Shown here: positions 25,187 to 34,677 of the stretch, in pieces
Numbering within the stretch: position 1 is the first letter of the stretch
Layout: the number at the start of each line of letters is the position of its first letter
Source: DATKWD01 sp963704815
Lineage (GTDB): Bacteria > Actinomycetota > Acidimicrobiia > Acidimicrobiales > Salinilacustritrichaceae
Assembly: GCA_963704815.1 (NCBI GenBank)
Contig: CAVPHU010000010.1
Location: 248,001-312,000 of the forward strand
Direction: 5' to 3'
DNA length: 64,000 bases
Position numbers and translations under genes: made by a program
The notes under the pieces: generated by a model
What the model was told of the DNA's origin: nothing
Database searches by the model: none
What the model saw: the letters and a program-made list of their open reading frames with translations, nothing else

Positions 25187-26383
25187 CACCGCACCGTCAC
25201 CGAGGTCGGGAGCGTGTCGAAGCCGCGCACGTTGACCGAGTGCACCCGGCGAGCACCGGATTCGTCGATGTCGTAGTCGCTGACCCGGCCGACGAGTTCC
25301 TCGAGGACCATCCGGGTCTCCAGGCGGGCGAGCGACGCACCGAGGCAGAAGTGGCGGCCGACCCCGAAGCTGGCGATGGCCGACGTGTCGCGGTCGAGGT
25401 CGTAGCGGTCGGGGTCGTCGAACACGTCGCCGTCGCGGTTGGCCGAGCCAGCCAGCAGCAGGACCCGCTCGCCGGCGGGGATGACCTGGCCGTGGAGCTC
25501 GACGTCGACATGGGTGACGCGGGCCAGCATCTGGCTCGACGTGTCGTAGCGAAGGGTCTCCTCCACCCAGTCGACGACTCGGGTCGGGTCGGCGAAGACC
25601 TTGGCCAGCTCGTCGGGGTTCTTCCACGCCCAGTACCAGGCGTGAGCCAGCAGCTTGGTGGTGGTCTCGTTGCCGGCGACGACCATGAGGAACAGGAAGC
25701 TGATGATCTCGTCGTCGGTGAGGCGGTCGCCGTCGACCTCGGCGACGCACAGGCCCGACACCAGATCGGTTCCCGGGTGCGTGCGTCGGTCGGCGACCAT
25801 GTCGGCGTAGTAGCCCGCCAGTTCGAGCGCAGCGATCATCCCCGCCTCGGGGACGTCGACCACCCCTTCTTCGCGGTGGACCAGGAGGTCGGACTTTCGG
25901 CGCAGCTCGGCCCGGTCGGCCACGGGCACCCCGACCATCTCGGAGATCACGTCCATCGGCAGCTTGCCGGCGAGGTCGGCGACGAAGTCGAACTCGCCCT
26001 GCTCGATGCATGCCTCCACCCGGTTCGCCACGAGCTGACGCAGGTCAGGCTCCATGGCCGCCACCCGCCGGGGCGTGAACGCTCGTGAGACGAGGCCACG
26101 CATGCGGCCGTGTTGCGGGCGGGTCCATGGCGAGGAACGACATCGTCTTGTGGGCGTGCGGACCGGACGCGGCCGGGTCGATCGAGACGCCCTGGGCGTT
26201 GGAGAACCGCTCGGAGTCTCGAAACGCCGCCATCACGTCGGAGTGGCGCGACAGCGCCCAGAAGTTGCGCTCGTCGTTGCGGTAGACGGGTGCTTCGTCT
26301 CGCATCCGGGCGTAGGTCGGGTAGGGGTTCTCGTGGATCTCGTAGGCGTAGGGGTCGTAGACGATCGGCTCGGTGGTGGTCAT
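25186..26383 (-). CDS. Cytochrome P450, CYP123-like (one frameshift)
   Basis: N-terminal part (ETTEPIVYDPYAYEIHENP-like start MTTTEPIVYDPYAY) and main body (RGLVSRAFTPRRVAAMEPDL onward) lie in different frames; one extra base in the GCGGGCGGG run near 26115-26123 restores DPPQHGRMRGL. Seen: I helix VVAGNETTTKLLA, ExxR VEETLRYD, FGVGRHFCLGASLA with the heme cysteine. About 399 residues after repair. Placement beside TetR and SDR equals Rv0766c (CYP123). The stop overlaps the SDR start. Confidence 0.83.
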
Positions 26384-26973
26384 TGCGAACCGCCGAGGAC
26401 GAGGTCGGCGGCGTCGGCCAGCAGGCCCGGCACGGCCGAGTAGTCGAGGTGACCGGTCCCGACCTGCACGAGCGCACCGGTGGTCGTCAGCTCGAGCAAT
26501 TGCACGACGGCCGGTGTGCCGTCGTCGCCCAGCGCGCCGGTCAGCCGCCGGTGAAAGGTTCGGCCGATCTTCTCGCGCAACTCGCGGACCTCGGCGTCGT
26601 CGGCCAGCAGCGCGACCGTGCACGCGGCCGCGACATCGGTCTCGTCGGCGACGACGAGCGCGAAGTCGAGCAACACGTCGGTCACCCGGTCGGCGGGGCG
26701 CCGGCGCCGGTCGAGTGGCCGTTCGTCCTGGGCCTCGATCCGCCGCCAGAACACCTCCGCGACGAGGTGGTCCTTCGAGGCGAAGTAGGTGTAGGCCGTC
26801 GCCGGCGCCACGTCGGCCCGCTTGGCCACCGACCGCACGGTGAGACCTTGATGGCCGACCGCCTCGAGTTCGACGGCGGCGGCTTCACACAGCTTGTGAA
26901 CGGTTTGCGCCTGGCGGTCGGTGAGGTGCCGTCGTGGTGCCGCCGTGGAAAGCTGGACAACGGTACTGGACAC
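26380..26973 (-). CDS. TetR-family regulator of the CYP51 operon
   Basis: 197 residues with a GTG start. N-terminal helix-turn-helix at about 20-65: HKLCEAAAVELEAVGHQG, LTVRSVAKRADVAPATAYTYF, ASKDHLVAEVF. The C-terminal ligand domain has no recognisable signature. It is the first gene of the operon and overlaps the P450 start by ATGA; Rv0767c holds the same place in M. tuberculosis. The promoter carries palindromes that suit autoregulation. Confidence 0.88.
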   Translation of the reverse strand: MSSTVVQLSTAAPRRHLTDRQAQTVHKLCEAAAVELEAVGHQGLTVRSVAKRADVAPATAYTYFASKDHLVAEVFWRRIEAQDERPLDRRRRPADRVTDVLLDFALVVADETDVAAACTVALLADDAEVRELREKIGRTFHRRLTGALGDDGTPAVVQLLELTTTGALVQVGTGHLDYSAVPGLLADAADLVLGGSQ

Positions 26974-27010
26974 GAGTCCAGGTTCTAGACGCGCCGGGAC
27001 GGCGCGTCAA
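26966..27010 (-). promoter_or_regulatory. Promoter with two palindromes, leaderless start of the tetR-cyp operon
   Basis: On the minus strand: -35 TTGACG (27010-27005), 17-bp spacer, -10 TAGAAC (26987-26982), GTG start at 26973. The start point falls next to the GTG, so the mRNA is leaderless. The spacer is itself a palindrome, GACGCGCC-N5-GGCGCGTC (26988-27008), and CTGGAC-N4-GTCCAG (26966-26981) covers the start point. Both are good repressor-operator candidates. Confidence 0.65.
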
Positions 27011-27049
27011 CCCGGCCGGCCTGACGTCATGGCCCGGCTCGGGGTGCCT

Positions 27050-27751
27050 TCACGTGAGGAGGTGCGCGAGGGCGTCGACCACCAGCGCGGCACCGAGCGC
27101 GAGCGAGAGCCAGACGCGCAACGCTCGTGCGTTGGTCGTCGTCCACCTCTCGGAGCGTTCGAGCACATGTCGGGCCCGGTCGGGCGCGATCATCACGAAC
27201 CCGACCGGCCCCCAGACGAGCGCCGTGGCGATCACGATGTAGGCGACCACAATGGATGCGTCGACGATCACTCCGTCGCCTGCTCCGCTGACCGCAGCCA
27301 TGGCCAGCAGGGTGAACAACAGGCGCTTCGGGCCCCCGAAACCGAGGAGTGCTGCCATCGAGAACGCGGCAGCAGGCCTCATGTTGCGAAGGTCCTTCGT
27401 GAGCGCTGCCCTGCGGCCGGTTGGCTCGGGCGCGGCGCCGGCCCGCCAGGTCCGGGCGCCGACCACCAGGAGTGCGACGCCCGCCAGGAGTTCGATGAAC
27501 GCCTCGAACTCGCCGCCGGAGTCGACGCGGTCGACGAACGCCGAGCCGACGACCAGGCCCGCCATGCATGCGAGTGTGGTTCCGAGCATGTAGCCGCTGA
27601 GAAATCCGATGCCGTCGATGCGCGGCCGTTCGCCCCTGATGACCACCAATGTCGCGGTCAAGGTGAGTGGGCTGGCCGCCGCCACCAAGGCGAGCAGCAC
27701 GACGTGGAGCGCGACGTTCACCGGCCCAGCTCCGCAATTCGCCCGCGCCAC
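27050..27751 (-). CDS. GAP-family (LysE-fold) membrane transporter
   Basis: 233 residues with about six hydrophobic segments: ALHVVLLALVAAASPLTLTAT, GYMLGTTLACMAGLVVG, LLAGVALLVVGARTW, an intervening charged loop KDLRNMRPAAAFSMAALLGF, VVAYIVIATALVWGPVGFV and a final span. This pattern matches actinobacterial GAP/Sap proteins linked to glycolipid export. The start may be the internal GTG 12 residues later (VNVALHV). Substrate unknown. Confidence 0.7.
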   Translation of the reverse strand: MARANCGAGPVNVALHVVLLALVAAASPLTLTATLVVIRGERPRIDGIGFLSGYMLGTTLACMAGLVVGSAFVDRVDSGGEFEAFIELLAGVALLVVGARTWRAGAAPEPTGRRAALTKDLRNMRPAAAFSMAALLGFGGPKRLLFTLLAMAAVSGAGDGVIVDASIVVAYIVIATALVWGPVGFVMIAPDRARHVLERSERWTTTNARALRVWLSLALGAALVVDALAHLLT

Positions 27752-28027
27752 GGAACCAACCGACGCAGCGGGTGTGTTCGGGACATGACGGGTCTGCCGA
27801 TCAGCGCCGACGGTTCACGAGTTCGACGCTCATGCGCGCGAGGGTCACCGTCGGAGCACGGTTGCCGGTGACTCGGTCGCGCCCCGCACCGAGAAGATCT
27901 GTCAGTTCGTGCATGCGGTCATCTTTCCACGGCGGCAACCCCGGGCTCCGAGGCGGACCCGAGCCAGCGCACCATCGGACCCACGGCGACGTTCGGCCGG
28001 GCCGTCGTGCGTGAGCGATCGCTCTGG
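27752..28027. other. Intergenic gap with only a weak small-ORF candidate
   Basis: 276 bases between the GAP-family gene and the LLM gene. The only open frame with plausible codon use is on the minus strand at 27801-27914 (37 residues, starts MHELTDLLGAG, ends VELVNRRR). It has no clear ribosome site and no homologue I recognise, so I do not call it a gene. No repeat or clear terminator was seen. Confidence 0.4.
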
Positions 28028-28816
28028 TCAGGTGCGGGGACCGGCCTCGATGCTGCCGGTGAGTTCGGTGACCCAGTCGCCCATCGGCCAGGAGCTGTCG
28101 ACGAGCCAGTCGACGCCCACGGCTTCGAACTCGCCGGCCGCATGGTCGGGATGGCTCGACGCGAACAGTTCCCAGCCCGCCGGGCGATCGGCATCGCCGA
28201 CGTAGCCCGCGAGCTCGGCCGGCGTCACGAACCCCTCGTCACCGATGGGAAAGAAGCCGTCCCATCGCAGCGAACGTTCGAGCGGGCGGCGGTTCGGCCA
28301 CGTGCCGGCCACGAAGATCGGCGGCCGCGGCGACTGCACGCTCGCCGGCAGCAACGTGGCGTGCACGGTGAACTGGGGTCCGTCGTGGTCGACCTGCTCA
28401 CCGCGGAGGAGCCGGTCGAGCAGCCCGAGGCTCTCGTCGAGGCGCTCGGCCCGGATCCGGTCGTCGACCTCTTCGCCGAACGCGCCGAAGTCGCCGTCGG
28501 GCGGTGCGCCGAGGCCGACCCCGACCATGGCCCGTCCGCCACTCAGGTGATCGAGCGTCACGATCTGTTTGGCCAGCACCTGCGGTCGGCGACGGGCCAG
28601 CGGGGTGACGGCCGTGCCGAGCTTCACCCGCTCGGTGCGCACCGCCATGGCCGACAGCAGCGCCCAGGGATCGTGGGTGTCGAGGCCGAGCTCTGGGATC
28701 CACTGCACGTGGTCCCACACGAACACGGCGTCCCAACCGGCTCGCTCGGCGGTGATCGCCAGCTCGACCAGGGTCGAGGCGTCGGTGAATGGGGGAAGGT
28801 TCACGGCGTGACGCAC
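28028..28816 (-). CDS. LLM-class (F420-dependent type) oxidoreductase
   Basis: 262 residues. Luciferase-like TIM barrel: AVNLPPFTDASTLVELAITA, GWDAVFVWDHVQW, SAMAVRTERVKLGTAV, KQIVTLDHLSGGRAMVGVG and PPIFVAGTWPNRRPLERSLRWDG. I choose GTG 28816, since VRHAVNLPPF fits the usual MRxGxxLPPF start; GTG 28804 is the alternative. Divergent from groES. Cofactor F420 or FMN cannot be told from this sequence. Confidence 0.82.
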   Translation of the reverse strand: MRHAVNLPPFTDASTLVELAITAERAGWDAVFVWDHVQWIPELGLDTHDPWALLSAMAVRTERVKLGTAVTPLARRRPQVLAKQIVTLDHLSGGRAMVGVGLGAPPDGDFGAFGEEVDDRIRAERLDESLGLLDRLLRGEQVDHDGPQFTVHATLLPASVQSPRPPIFVAGTWPNRRPLERSLRWDGFFPIGDEGFVTPAELAGYVGDADRPAGWELFASSHPDHAAGEFEAVGVDWLVDSSWPMGDWVTELTGSIEAGPRT

Positions 28817-28907
28817 CTCGCGACGGTACGCAGCAGCCGTGACCGATGCCGGCGAACCGCGGCGTCGGAGGCCTGAATCGGTCCCAATCGTCTCGAATCG
28901 GCGCGAA

Positions 28908-28977
28908 TTGGCACTCCCGTGTTGCGAGTGCCAGCCCGCCGGGCCTATCGTTGGCACTCGCAATACACGACTGCTAA
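28908..28977 (+). promoter_or_regulatory. Two CIRCE operators (HrcA sites) and promoter of groES-groEL
   Basis: First site: TTGGCACTC-N9-GAGTGCCAG (28908-28934), a perfect TGGCACTC/GAGTGCCA inverted repeat. Second site: TTGGCACTC-N9-GACTGCTAA (28951-28977), one mismatch from consensus; left arms are 43 bp apart. A -35 TTGCGA (28922-28927) and -10 TATCGT (28946-28951) lie between and within them. HrcA binding would block this promoter, and heat shock would release it. Confidence 0.88.
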
Positions 28978-29007
28978 CCCACCTGAGCGTCAACGGAGGC
29001 GCCACTC

Positions 29008-29298
29008 ATGAACCTGCATCCCCTCGAAGATCGAATCGTCGTCAAGCCGGGTGAGTCCGAGGAGACCACGGCCAGCGGCCTCGTCATCCCCGACACCGCC
29101 AAGGAGAAGCCCCAGCAGGGTGAAGTCCTCGCGGTCGGCCCCGGTCGTCGCTCCGACAACACGGGCGAGATCATCCCCGTCGACGTCAGCGTCGGCGACA
29201 CCGTCCTGTACAGCAAGTACGGCGGCACCGAGATCACGTCCGACGGGGACGACCTCCTCGTCCTCAACGCACGCGACGTCCTCGCGATCGTCAAGTAG
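29008..29298 (+). CDS. groES: Co-chaperonin GroES
   Basis: Ten-kDa lid of the GroEL folding chamber, 96 residues: NLHPLEDRIVVKPGESEETT, the mobile loop TASGLVIPDTAKEKPQQG, EVLAVGPGRRSDNTG and a C-terminal DLLVLNARDVLAIVK. An AACGGAGGCG ribosome site precedes the ATG. Twenty-four bases before groEL and controlled by the double CIRCE. Confidence 0.97.
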   Translation: MNLHPLEDRIVVKPGESEETTASGLVIPDTAKEKPQQGEVLAVGPGRRSDNTGEIIPVDVSVGDTVLYSKYGGTEITSDGDDLLVLNARDVLAIVK

Positions 29299-29322
29299 TC
29301 CGCGAAGGACCGAAAGGAACAC

Positions 29323-30968
<1,646 letters not shown>

Positions 30969-30992
30969 CCACGCTGCATCGCAGCTCTGCTG

Positions 30993-31027
30993 ACGCCCCG
31001 GGCTCCGGCCCGGGGCGTTTGCGTTTT
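30993..31027 (+). terminator. Rho-independent terminator after groEL
   Basis: ACGCCCCGGGC (30993-31003) pairs perfectly with GCCCGGGGCGT (31008-31018) around TCCG, followed by TTGCGTTTT. It ends the groESL unit; the convergent lipoprotein gene begins its stop at 31037. Confidence 0.85.
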
Positions 31028-31036
31028 CGTGGCGCC

Positions 31037-32023
31037 TCAGCCGATGTCGACGGTCAAGGTCCGGGTGTAGGGCTGCGGGGGTTGAGCTTCTGGGTCGGCC
31101 GCGGACGATGGCGTCGAGGTCGCGACCCCGTCGAACTCGTACGCGACCTCGATCGGGAGCGCCGTCCTGAGGTCGATCACGACCGTGCCCTGCCCCCGTT
31201 CTTCGAAGCGAGTCTCGACCGCACCCCGCCCGAACGACGAATGGGTCTCGGTCGAGGTGACGCCGAGGCTGATCGTTCGGTCCTGCACCTCGAGCAGCTC
31301 GAAGCTGATCATCCCGATTGGCGTGTCACTGCCCTGGGCTCGAAGTCGGGCAGTCCAGGTCGCGCCGACCGCCACCGGTTCGACGGGAAGCGGCGGGAAG
31401 ACCCGCGCAAGGTCGAGCGCGAGTTCGATCACCTCGTTCGGGCTGTTGTGGGTGCCGGACAGCTCGAAGATCCCGTCGACGGGGATCCGCAGGCGAGCTT
31501 CGGCCTCATCGCCGTCGGGCGCATGACCCTCGTTGACGGCAAGGCTCGCGCTTCCCACATAGAGCGCAGGATCGCCGAATGATCGCCGTTCCATGTCGAC
31601 CGAGAACGACCCGAGGATCGCATTCTGGAAGTACGCGTCGTCGGTGAGCGCCGGGTCGTCTGCGACGACGCCCTGGAGCTCGCTCGTCCCGGTCAGCGTC
31701 AGTCGAGGCGGCTCGGGCGGCCCGTCCTCGGCCCGAGCGCCGTCCTCGGCCTCGTCCAACAGTGCCGCGCCGAAGAGCCCGTACTGCAGGGTCACCCGCT
31801 CGCCGCTGCCCTGCCCGGTGAGCTCGGGAGGGCCGGCCCATGCAGACGCGAACCACTCGATCGTCGACCCCTGGGCGGTGGTCGTGCTGCTCGTCGACTC
31901 GATGCTCGCGGTTGTCGTCGACGACGAGCTGGTGCCCGTGACCCCGTCGTCGGACGCCGCACACCCCGCGCCGAGCATCAGCACGGCGGCGGTGAAGACG
32001 GCGGCCGCATGGAGTCGATCCAC
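31037..32023 (-). CDS. Putative secreted lipoprotein
   Basis: 328 residues with a GTG start. The signal peptide AAAVFTAAVLMLGAGC ends in a lipobox (LGAGC), followed by a Ser/Thr-rich linker (SSSSTTTASIESTSSTTT). The mature part is beta-rich with no domain I can name: ELSGTHNSPNEVIELALDL, VGATWTARLRAQGSDTPIG, TRFEERGQGTVVIDLRTALP. This resembles surface-anchored substrate or carrier proteins of actinobacteria in design only. Convergent with groEL. Confidence 0.75.
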   Translation of the reverse strand: MDRLHAAAVFTAAVLMLGAGCAASDDGVTGTSSSSTTTASIESTSSTTTAQGSTIEWFASAWAGPPELTGQGSGERVTLQYGLFGAALLDEAEDGARAEDGPPEPPRLTLTGTSELQGVVADDPALTDDAYFQNAILGSFSVDMERRSFGDPALYVGSASLAVNEGHAPDGDEAEARLRIPVDGIFELSGTHNSPNEVIELALDLARVFPPLPVEPVAVGATWTARLRAQGSDTPIGMISFELLEVQDRTISLGVTSTETHSSFGRGAVETRFEERGQGTVVIDLRTALPIEVAYEFDGVATSTPSSAADPEAQPPQPYTRTLTVDIG

Positions 32024-32081
32024 CTCCGAAGTGTGACACCACCTCGCTGCGGCGTTTCGCCGGATCTGTCATCGTGGCCCC

Positions 32082-32759
32082 ATGAAGCGCTCCAACGCAC
32101 CGGTCTGGGTCGGTTTCGGGACGGCGCTCGTCGTCGTGCTCGTCGCCGGAAACCAGTGGGCGACCGAAGAGCTGCTCGAGCGCATCAACGACTCGCCGTG
32201 GCTGCGAGGGTTCATCGAAGCCCAATGGCGCCTCACCACCGATGGTCGCCCGTTCGACGTCTATCTCGTCACCAACTCCTTCATCGCCGTGTACCTGATC
32301 GCGCTGCTCGTGCTGCTGGGTCTCACGTTACGAAAGGTCGACTCGCCCCTCGTGGCGCTCATCGCCGCGTGGGGCGCCTCGTCCGCCGCAGGTCTGCTCG
32401 GCGGGTTGGTGCGTGGCGGGCTGGCCGAGATCACCGACAACCCGTTCTTCACGCGGGCATTCGAGTCGAGTCCGCTCGAGAGCCTCACCGTGTCGGTCGA
32501 GCGAGCCGCACCGTTCGTCATCTGGACGGGGCTCCTCGTCGGCATCGCAGCAGCCATCGCGACGGCGGTGACCTCGTCGCCGAGCGCGAACGCGCCGGCG
32601 TTCGTGCCGCCCATGGCAGGCGCAGGCCAGCCTCCGCCGCCGGTGGGCGCTCCCGCCGCGGCATCGGCTCCGGCGCCCTCGCCCGCCCCAGCCGGGGATC
32701 CGCCGCCGCCTGTGCCTTCCACCGACCCGATACAGGGACCGCCTCCGGGATCGTTCTGA
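32082..32759 (+). CDS. Membrane protein with proline-rich tail
   Basis: 225 residues. Hydrophobic segments at about 8-24 (VWVGFGTALVVVLVAG), 65-85 (NSFIAVYLIALLVLLGLTL), 90-110 (ALIAAWGASSAAGLLGGL) and 145-165 (FVIWTGLLVGIAAAIATAV). The last 60 residues are Pro/Ala-rich (GQPPPPVGAPAAASAPAPSP...). No family recognised; the tail is probably cytoplasmic or periplasmic low-complexity. Convergent with the EamA gene, 9 bases apart. Confidence 0.7.
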   Translation: MKRSNAPVWVGFGTALVVVLVAGNQWATEELLERINDSPWLRGFIEAQWRLTTDGRPFDVYLVTNSFIAVYLIALLVLLGLTLRKVDSPLVALIAAWGASSAAGLLGGLVRGGLAEITDNPFFTRAFESSPLESLTVSVERAAPFVIWTGLLVGIAAAIATAVTSSPSANAPAFVPPMAGAGQPPPPVGAPAAASAPAPSPAPAGDPPPPVPSTDPIQGPPPGSF

Positions 32760-32768
32760 TCGATTCGG

Positions 32769-33674
32769 TCAGCGTTCGGCACGACTCGCCAGGAAGGCCC
32801 CCGCCACCACCAGCACGACGCCGACGAGCGCCAGCGCCGGCGACGTGGTCGTCCTGGAAGACGACGCCGAGGCCGCGAGCGACACCCCGGGATCAGGTAG
32901 GTGATGAAGCTGGCCCGTGTCGATCCGACCCGTCCGACCAGCGTGCCCATGATGAGGAACGCGAACGCCGGTTCCGACGACACCGAGCACGATGACGGCA
33001 ACGAGCGGCCCGGCCTCGAACGTCGACTCGCCCCAGCCGATCATCCCGTAGGGCAGGGTCCAGACCGTGGCGAGCAGCAGCATGCGGGCCATCAACGTTC
33101 GCGAGCCGTACTTCAGCTGGAGCGGGTAGGCGAGGTTGGTGGCGACGCCGTAACACATGGTCGCCGCGACGACGAGCAGGACGCCACGGAGCTGGGTGCC
33201 GCCCTCGCTCGCACTGGGGAGGCTGATCAGGGCCACGCCGACGAAGCCGACGGCGACCCCGAGCAGCTGGGGACCGGTGGTACGCCGTCCGAAGAACAGC
33301 GCGCCGAACAGCGCAGTGAAGATGGGAACGCCGCCGTTCAGCAGCCCGGTGACCGCCGAGTTGATGTACTGCTCGGCGATCGGGAACAGCGTGAAGGGGA
33401 TCGCCACCCACACGATCGACAGTGCCACGATGTTGCGCTGGTCGGCTCGGTCGAACCGCGCCCGGGAACCCGGGATGACGTTGAGGGCCAAAGCGCCGAG
33501 CCCGACCCGGAGCAGGGTGACGACGCCGGGGTGCATCGTCTCGAGGCCGATGGCGATCAGGAGGAACGACGACCCCCAGATGAGGGCGATCGACATGAAC
33601 AGCGCCCAATCGACCGGAGAGAACTCGTCGCCCGGGCCCGAGCCGCTCCGCAACTCGGTCGTCTCGGTGGCCAC
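32769..33674 (-). CDS. EamA/DMT-family transporter (C-terminal frameshifts)
   Basis: Drug/metabolite exporter-type membrane protein of about ten spans. Seen: WALFMSIALIWGSSFLLIAI, LRVGLGALALNVIPG, INSAVTGLLNGGVPIFTALF, GPQLLGVAVGFVGVALISL and LMARMLLLATVWTLPYG. Near 32975 and again between 32890 and 32830 the homologous sequence changes frame (FAFLIMGTLVGRVGSTRASF and GVVFQDDHVA lie in another frame), then ends LALVGVVLVVAGAFLASR. Several single-base indels are needed to restore it. The start is the GTG giving VATETTELRS. Substrate unknown. Confidence 0.75.
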   Translation of the reverse strand: MATETTELRSGSGPGDEFSPVDWALFMSIALIWGSSFLLIAIGLETMHPGVVTLLRVGLGALALNVIPGSRARFDRADQRNIVALSIVWVAIPFTLFPIAEQYINSAVTGLLNGGVPIFTALFGALFFGRRTTGPQLLGVAVGFVGVALISLPSASEGGTQLRGVLLVVAATMCYGVATNLAYPLQLKYGSRTLMARMLLLATVWTLPYGMIGWGESTFEAGPLVAVIVLGVVGTGVRVPHHGHAGRTGRIDTGQLHHLPDPGVSLAASASSSRTTTSPALALVGVVLVVAGAFLASRAER

Positions 33675-33754
33675 GCCGACAGTCTGACCCGCCGACCCCA
33701 GGTCCGTCGGACTGATTCGGACGAACTGCGGGCCGCGGATCGTTCGGACCTCGG

Positions 33755-33760
33755 TAGCCT
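33755..33760 (+). promoter_or_regulatory. Putative -10 element of the small-protein/Nudix pair
   Basis: TAGCCT eight bases before ATG 33769, matching the leaderless pattern in this window. It would drive the 51-residue protein and the Nudix gene 11 bases after it. Confidence 0.4.
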
Positions 33761-33768
33761 CGGCGTCC

Positions 33769-33924
33769 ATGGACGACAGGCCGCCACCCGATCCCGAGAA
33801 GCTGCTGGGGCAGTGGATGGAGTGGGAACGGGGCGAGACGCCCCCGGGCAAGGTCATGGCCAACCTCAAGACCGGTGGCCTGCGCGATCTGCTCGAGCAG
33901 CTCGCCGGCGTCACATCCGGCTGA
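33769..33924 (+). CDS. Small conserved-looking protein upstream of Nudix hydrolase
   Basis: 51 residues: MDDRPPPDPEKLLGQWMEWE, RGETPPGKVMANLKTGGLRD, LLEQLAGVTSG. Codon third positions are almost all G/C and it sits between a good -10 box and an adjacent gene, so I believe it is translated. Amphipathic helices are likely (LLGQWMEWE and LRDLLEQLA). Function unknown; short proteins of this look occur in other actinobacteria, but I cannot name the family. Confidence 0.65.
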   Translation: MDDRPPPDPEKLLGQWMEWERGETPPGKVMANLKTGGLRDLLEQLAGVTSG

Positions 33925-33935
33925 CGCACGCGCCG

Positions 33936-34613
33936 ATGGTGGACCGGGGCGGCCCTCAGCGGATCCCGCGTCCGCCCGGAACCCGACCTGGCGATCCGCC
34001 CCCGTGGCACGACCTCGCCGACCACGCCCGAGATCTCGGGCTCGAGGACATCCGTGCCCGCCTCGCGGCAGTCGGCCCGCCGAAGCCGTCGCCGATCGAG
34101 CGCCTCCCCGTGCGGGCATCAGCCGTGCTGGCGCCGCTCTACGACGATGGACACGGCGTCGAGGTCATCCTGACCCGTCGGGCATGGCACCTCCGCTCAC
34201 ACACCGGTGAGGTGAGTTTCCCCGGCGGTGGCGAGGAGGAGCACGATTCCGACCTGGTGGCCACCGCGCTCCGAGAGACCCACGAGGAGATCGGCCTCGA
34301 CCCGGATGCCGTCGAGATCGTCGGTGAGCTCGATCACCTCTCGACCGTCACCAGCCGGTCCTTCATCGTTCCCTACGTCGGGGTGATCGAGGGCCGTCCT
34401 GAGGTCGAACCCGACCCGAACGAGGTCGATGCGGTCCTCCACGTGCCGCTGGCCGAACTGCTCCTCCCCGAGGTCTATCGCGAGGAACGGTGGGGGTTCC
34501 GCGGCCTCGACCGACCCATCTGGTTCTTCGAGCTGGTCGGCGACACCGTGTGGGGTGCCACGGCCGCGATGCTGCGTGACCTGCTCGTGAAGGCACTGGC
34601 CATCGAGTCGTAG
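33936..34613 (+). CDS. Nudix hydrolase, probable CoA pyrophosphatase
   Basis: 225 residues. Nudix box GGGEEEHDSDLVATALRETH followed by EEIGL, preceded by the CoA-diphosphatase signature LTRRAWHLRSHTGEVSFPGG (UPF0035-type). Predicted to split CoA or oxidised CoA into phosphopantetheine and 3',5'-ADP. The start is ATG 33936 (MVDRGG), 11 bases after the small protein; a much longer upstream frame runs through EamA and is spurious. Confidence 0.85.
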   Translation: MVDRGGPQRIPRPPGTRPGDPPPWHDLADHARDLGLEDIRARLAAVGPPKPSPIERLPVRASAVLAPLYDDGHGVEVILTRRAWHLRSHTGEVSFPGGGEEEHDSDLVATALRETHEEIGLDPDAVEIVGELDHLSTVTSRSFIVPYVGVIEGRPEVEPDPNEVDAVLHVPLAELLLPEVYREERWGFRGLDRPIWFFELVGDTVWGATAAMLRDLLVKALAIES

Positions 34614-34633
34614 GGCCTGCGCGGCGCCCCGAC

Positions 34634-34639
34634 TACAAT
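34634..34639 (+). promoter_or_regulatory. Putative -10 element of guaB3-guaA
   Basis: TACAAT, a strong -10 match, 38 bases before the guaB3 GTG. A purine-rich AAGGGG lies about 11 bases before the start, so this transcript would have a normal leader, unlike many others here. No good -35 box. Confidence 0.45.
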
Positions 34640-34677
34640 CTCCTCTTTCCCTCAACGGGACGAAGGGGTGCGCCAAC

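Noticed and set aside
23046..26383. Calling both P450 genes pseudogenes
   Set aside because: All catalytic motifs are intact and the same kind of 1-base indel hits groEL and mdh, so sequence error is more likely.
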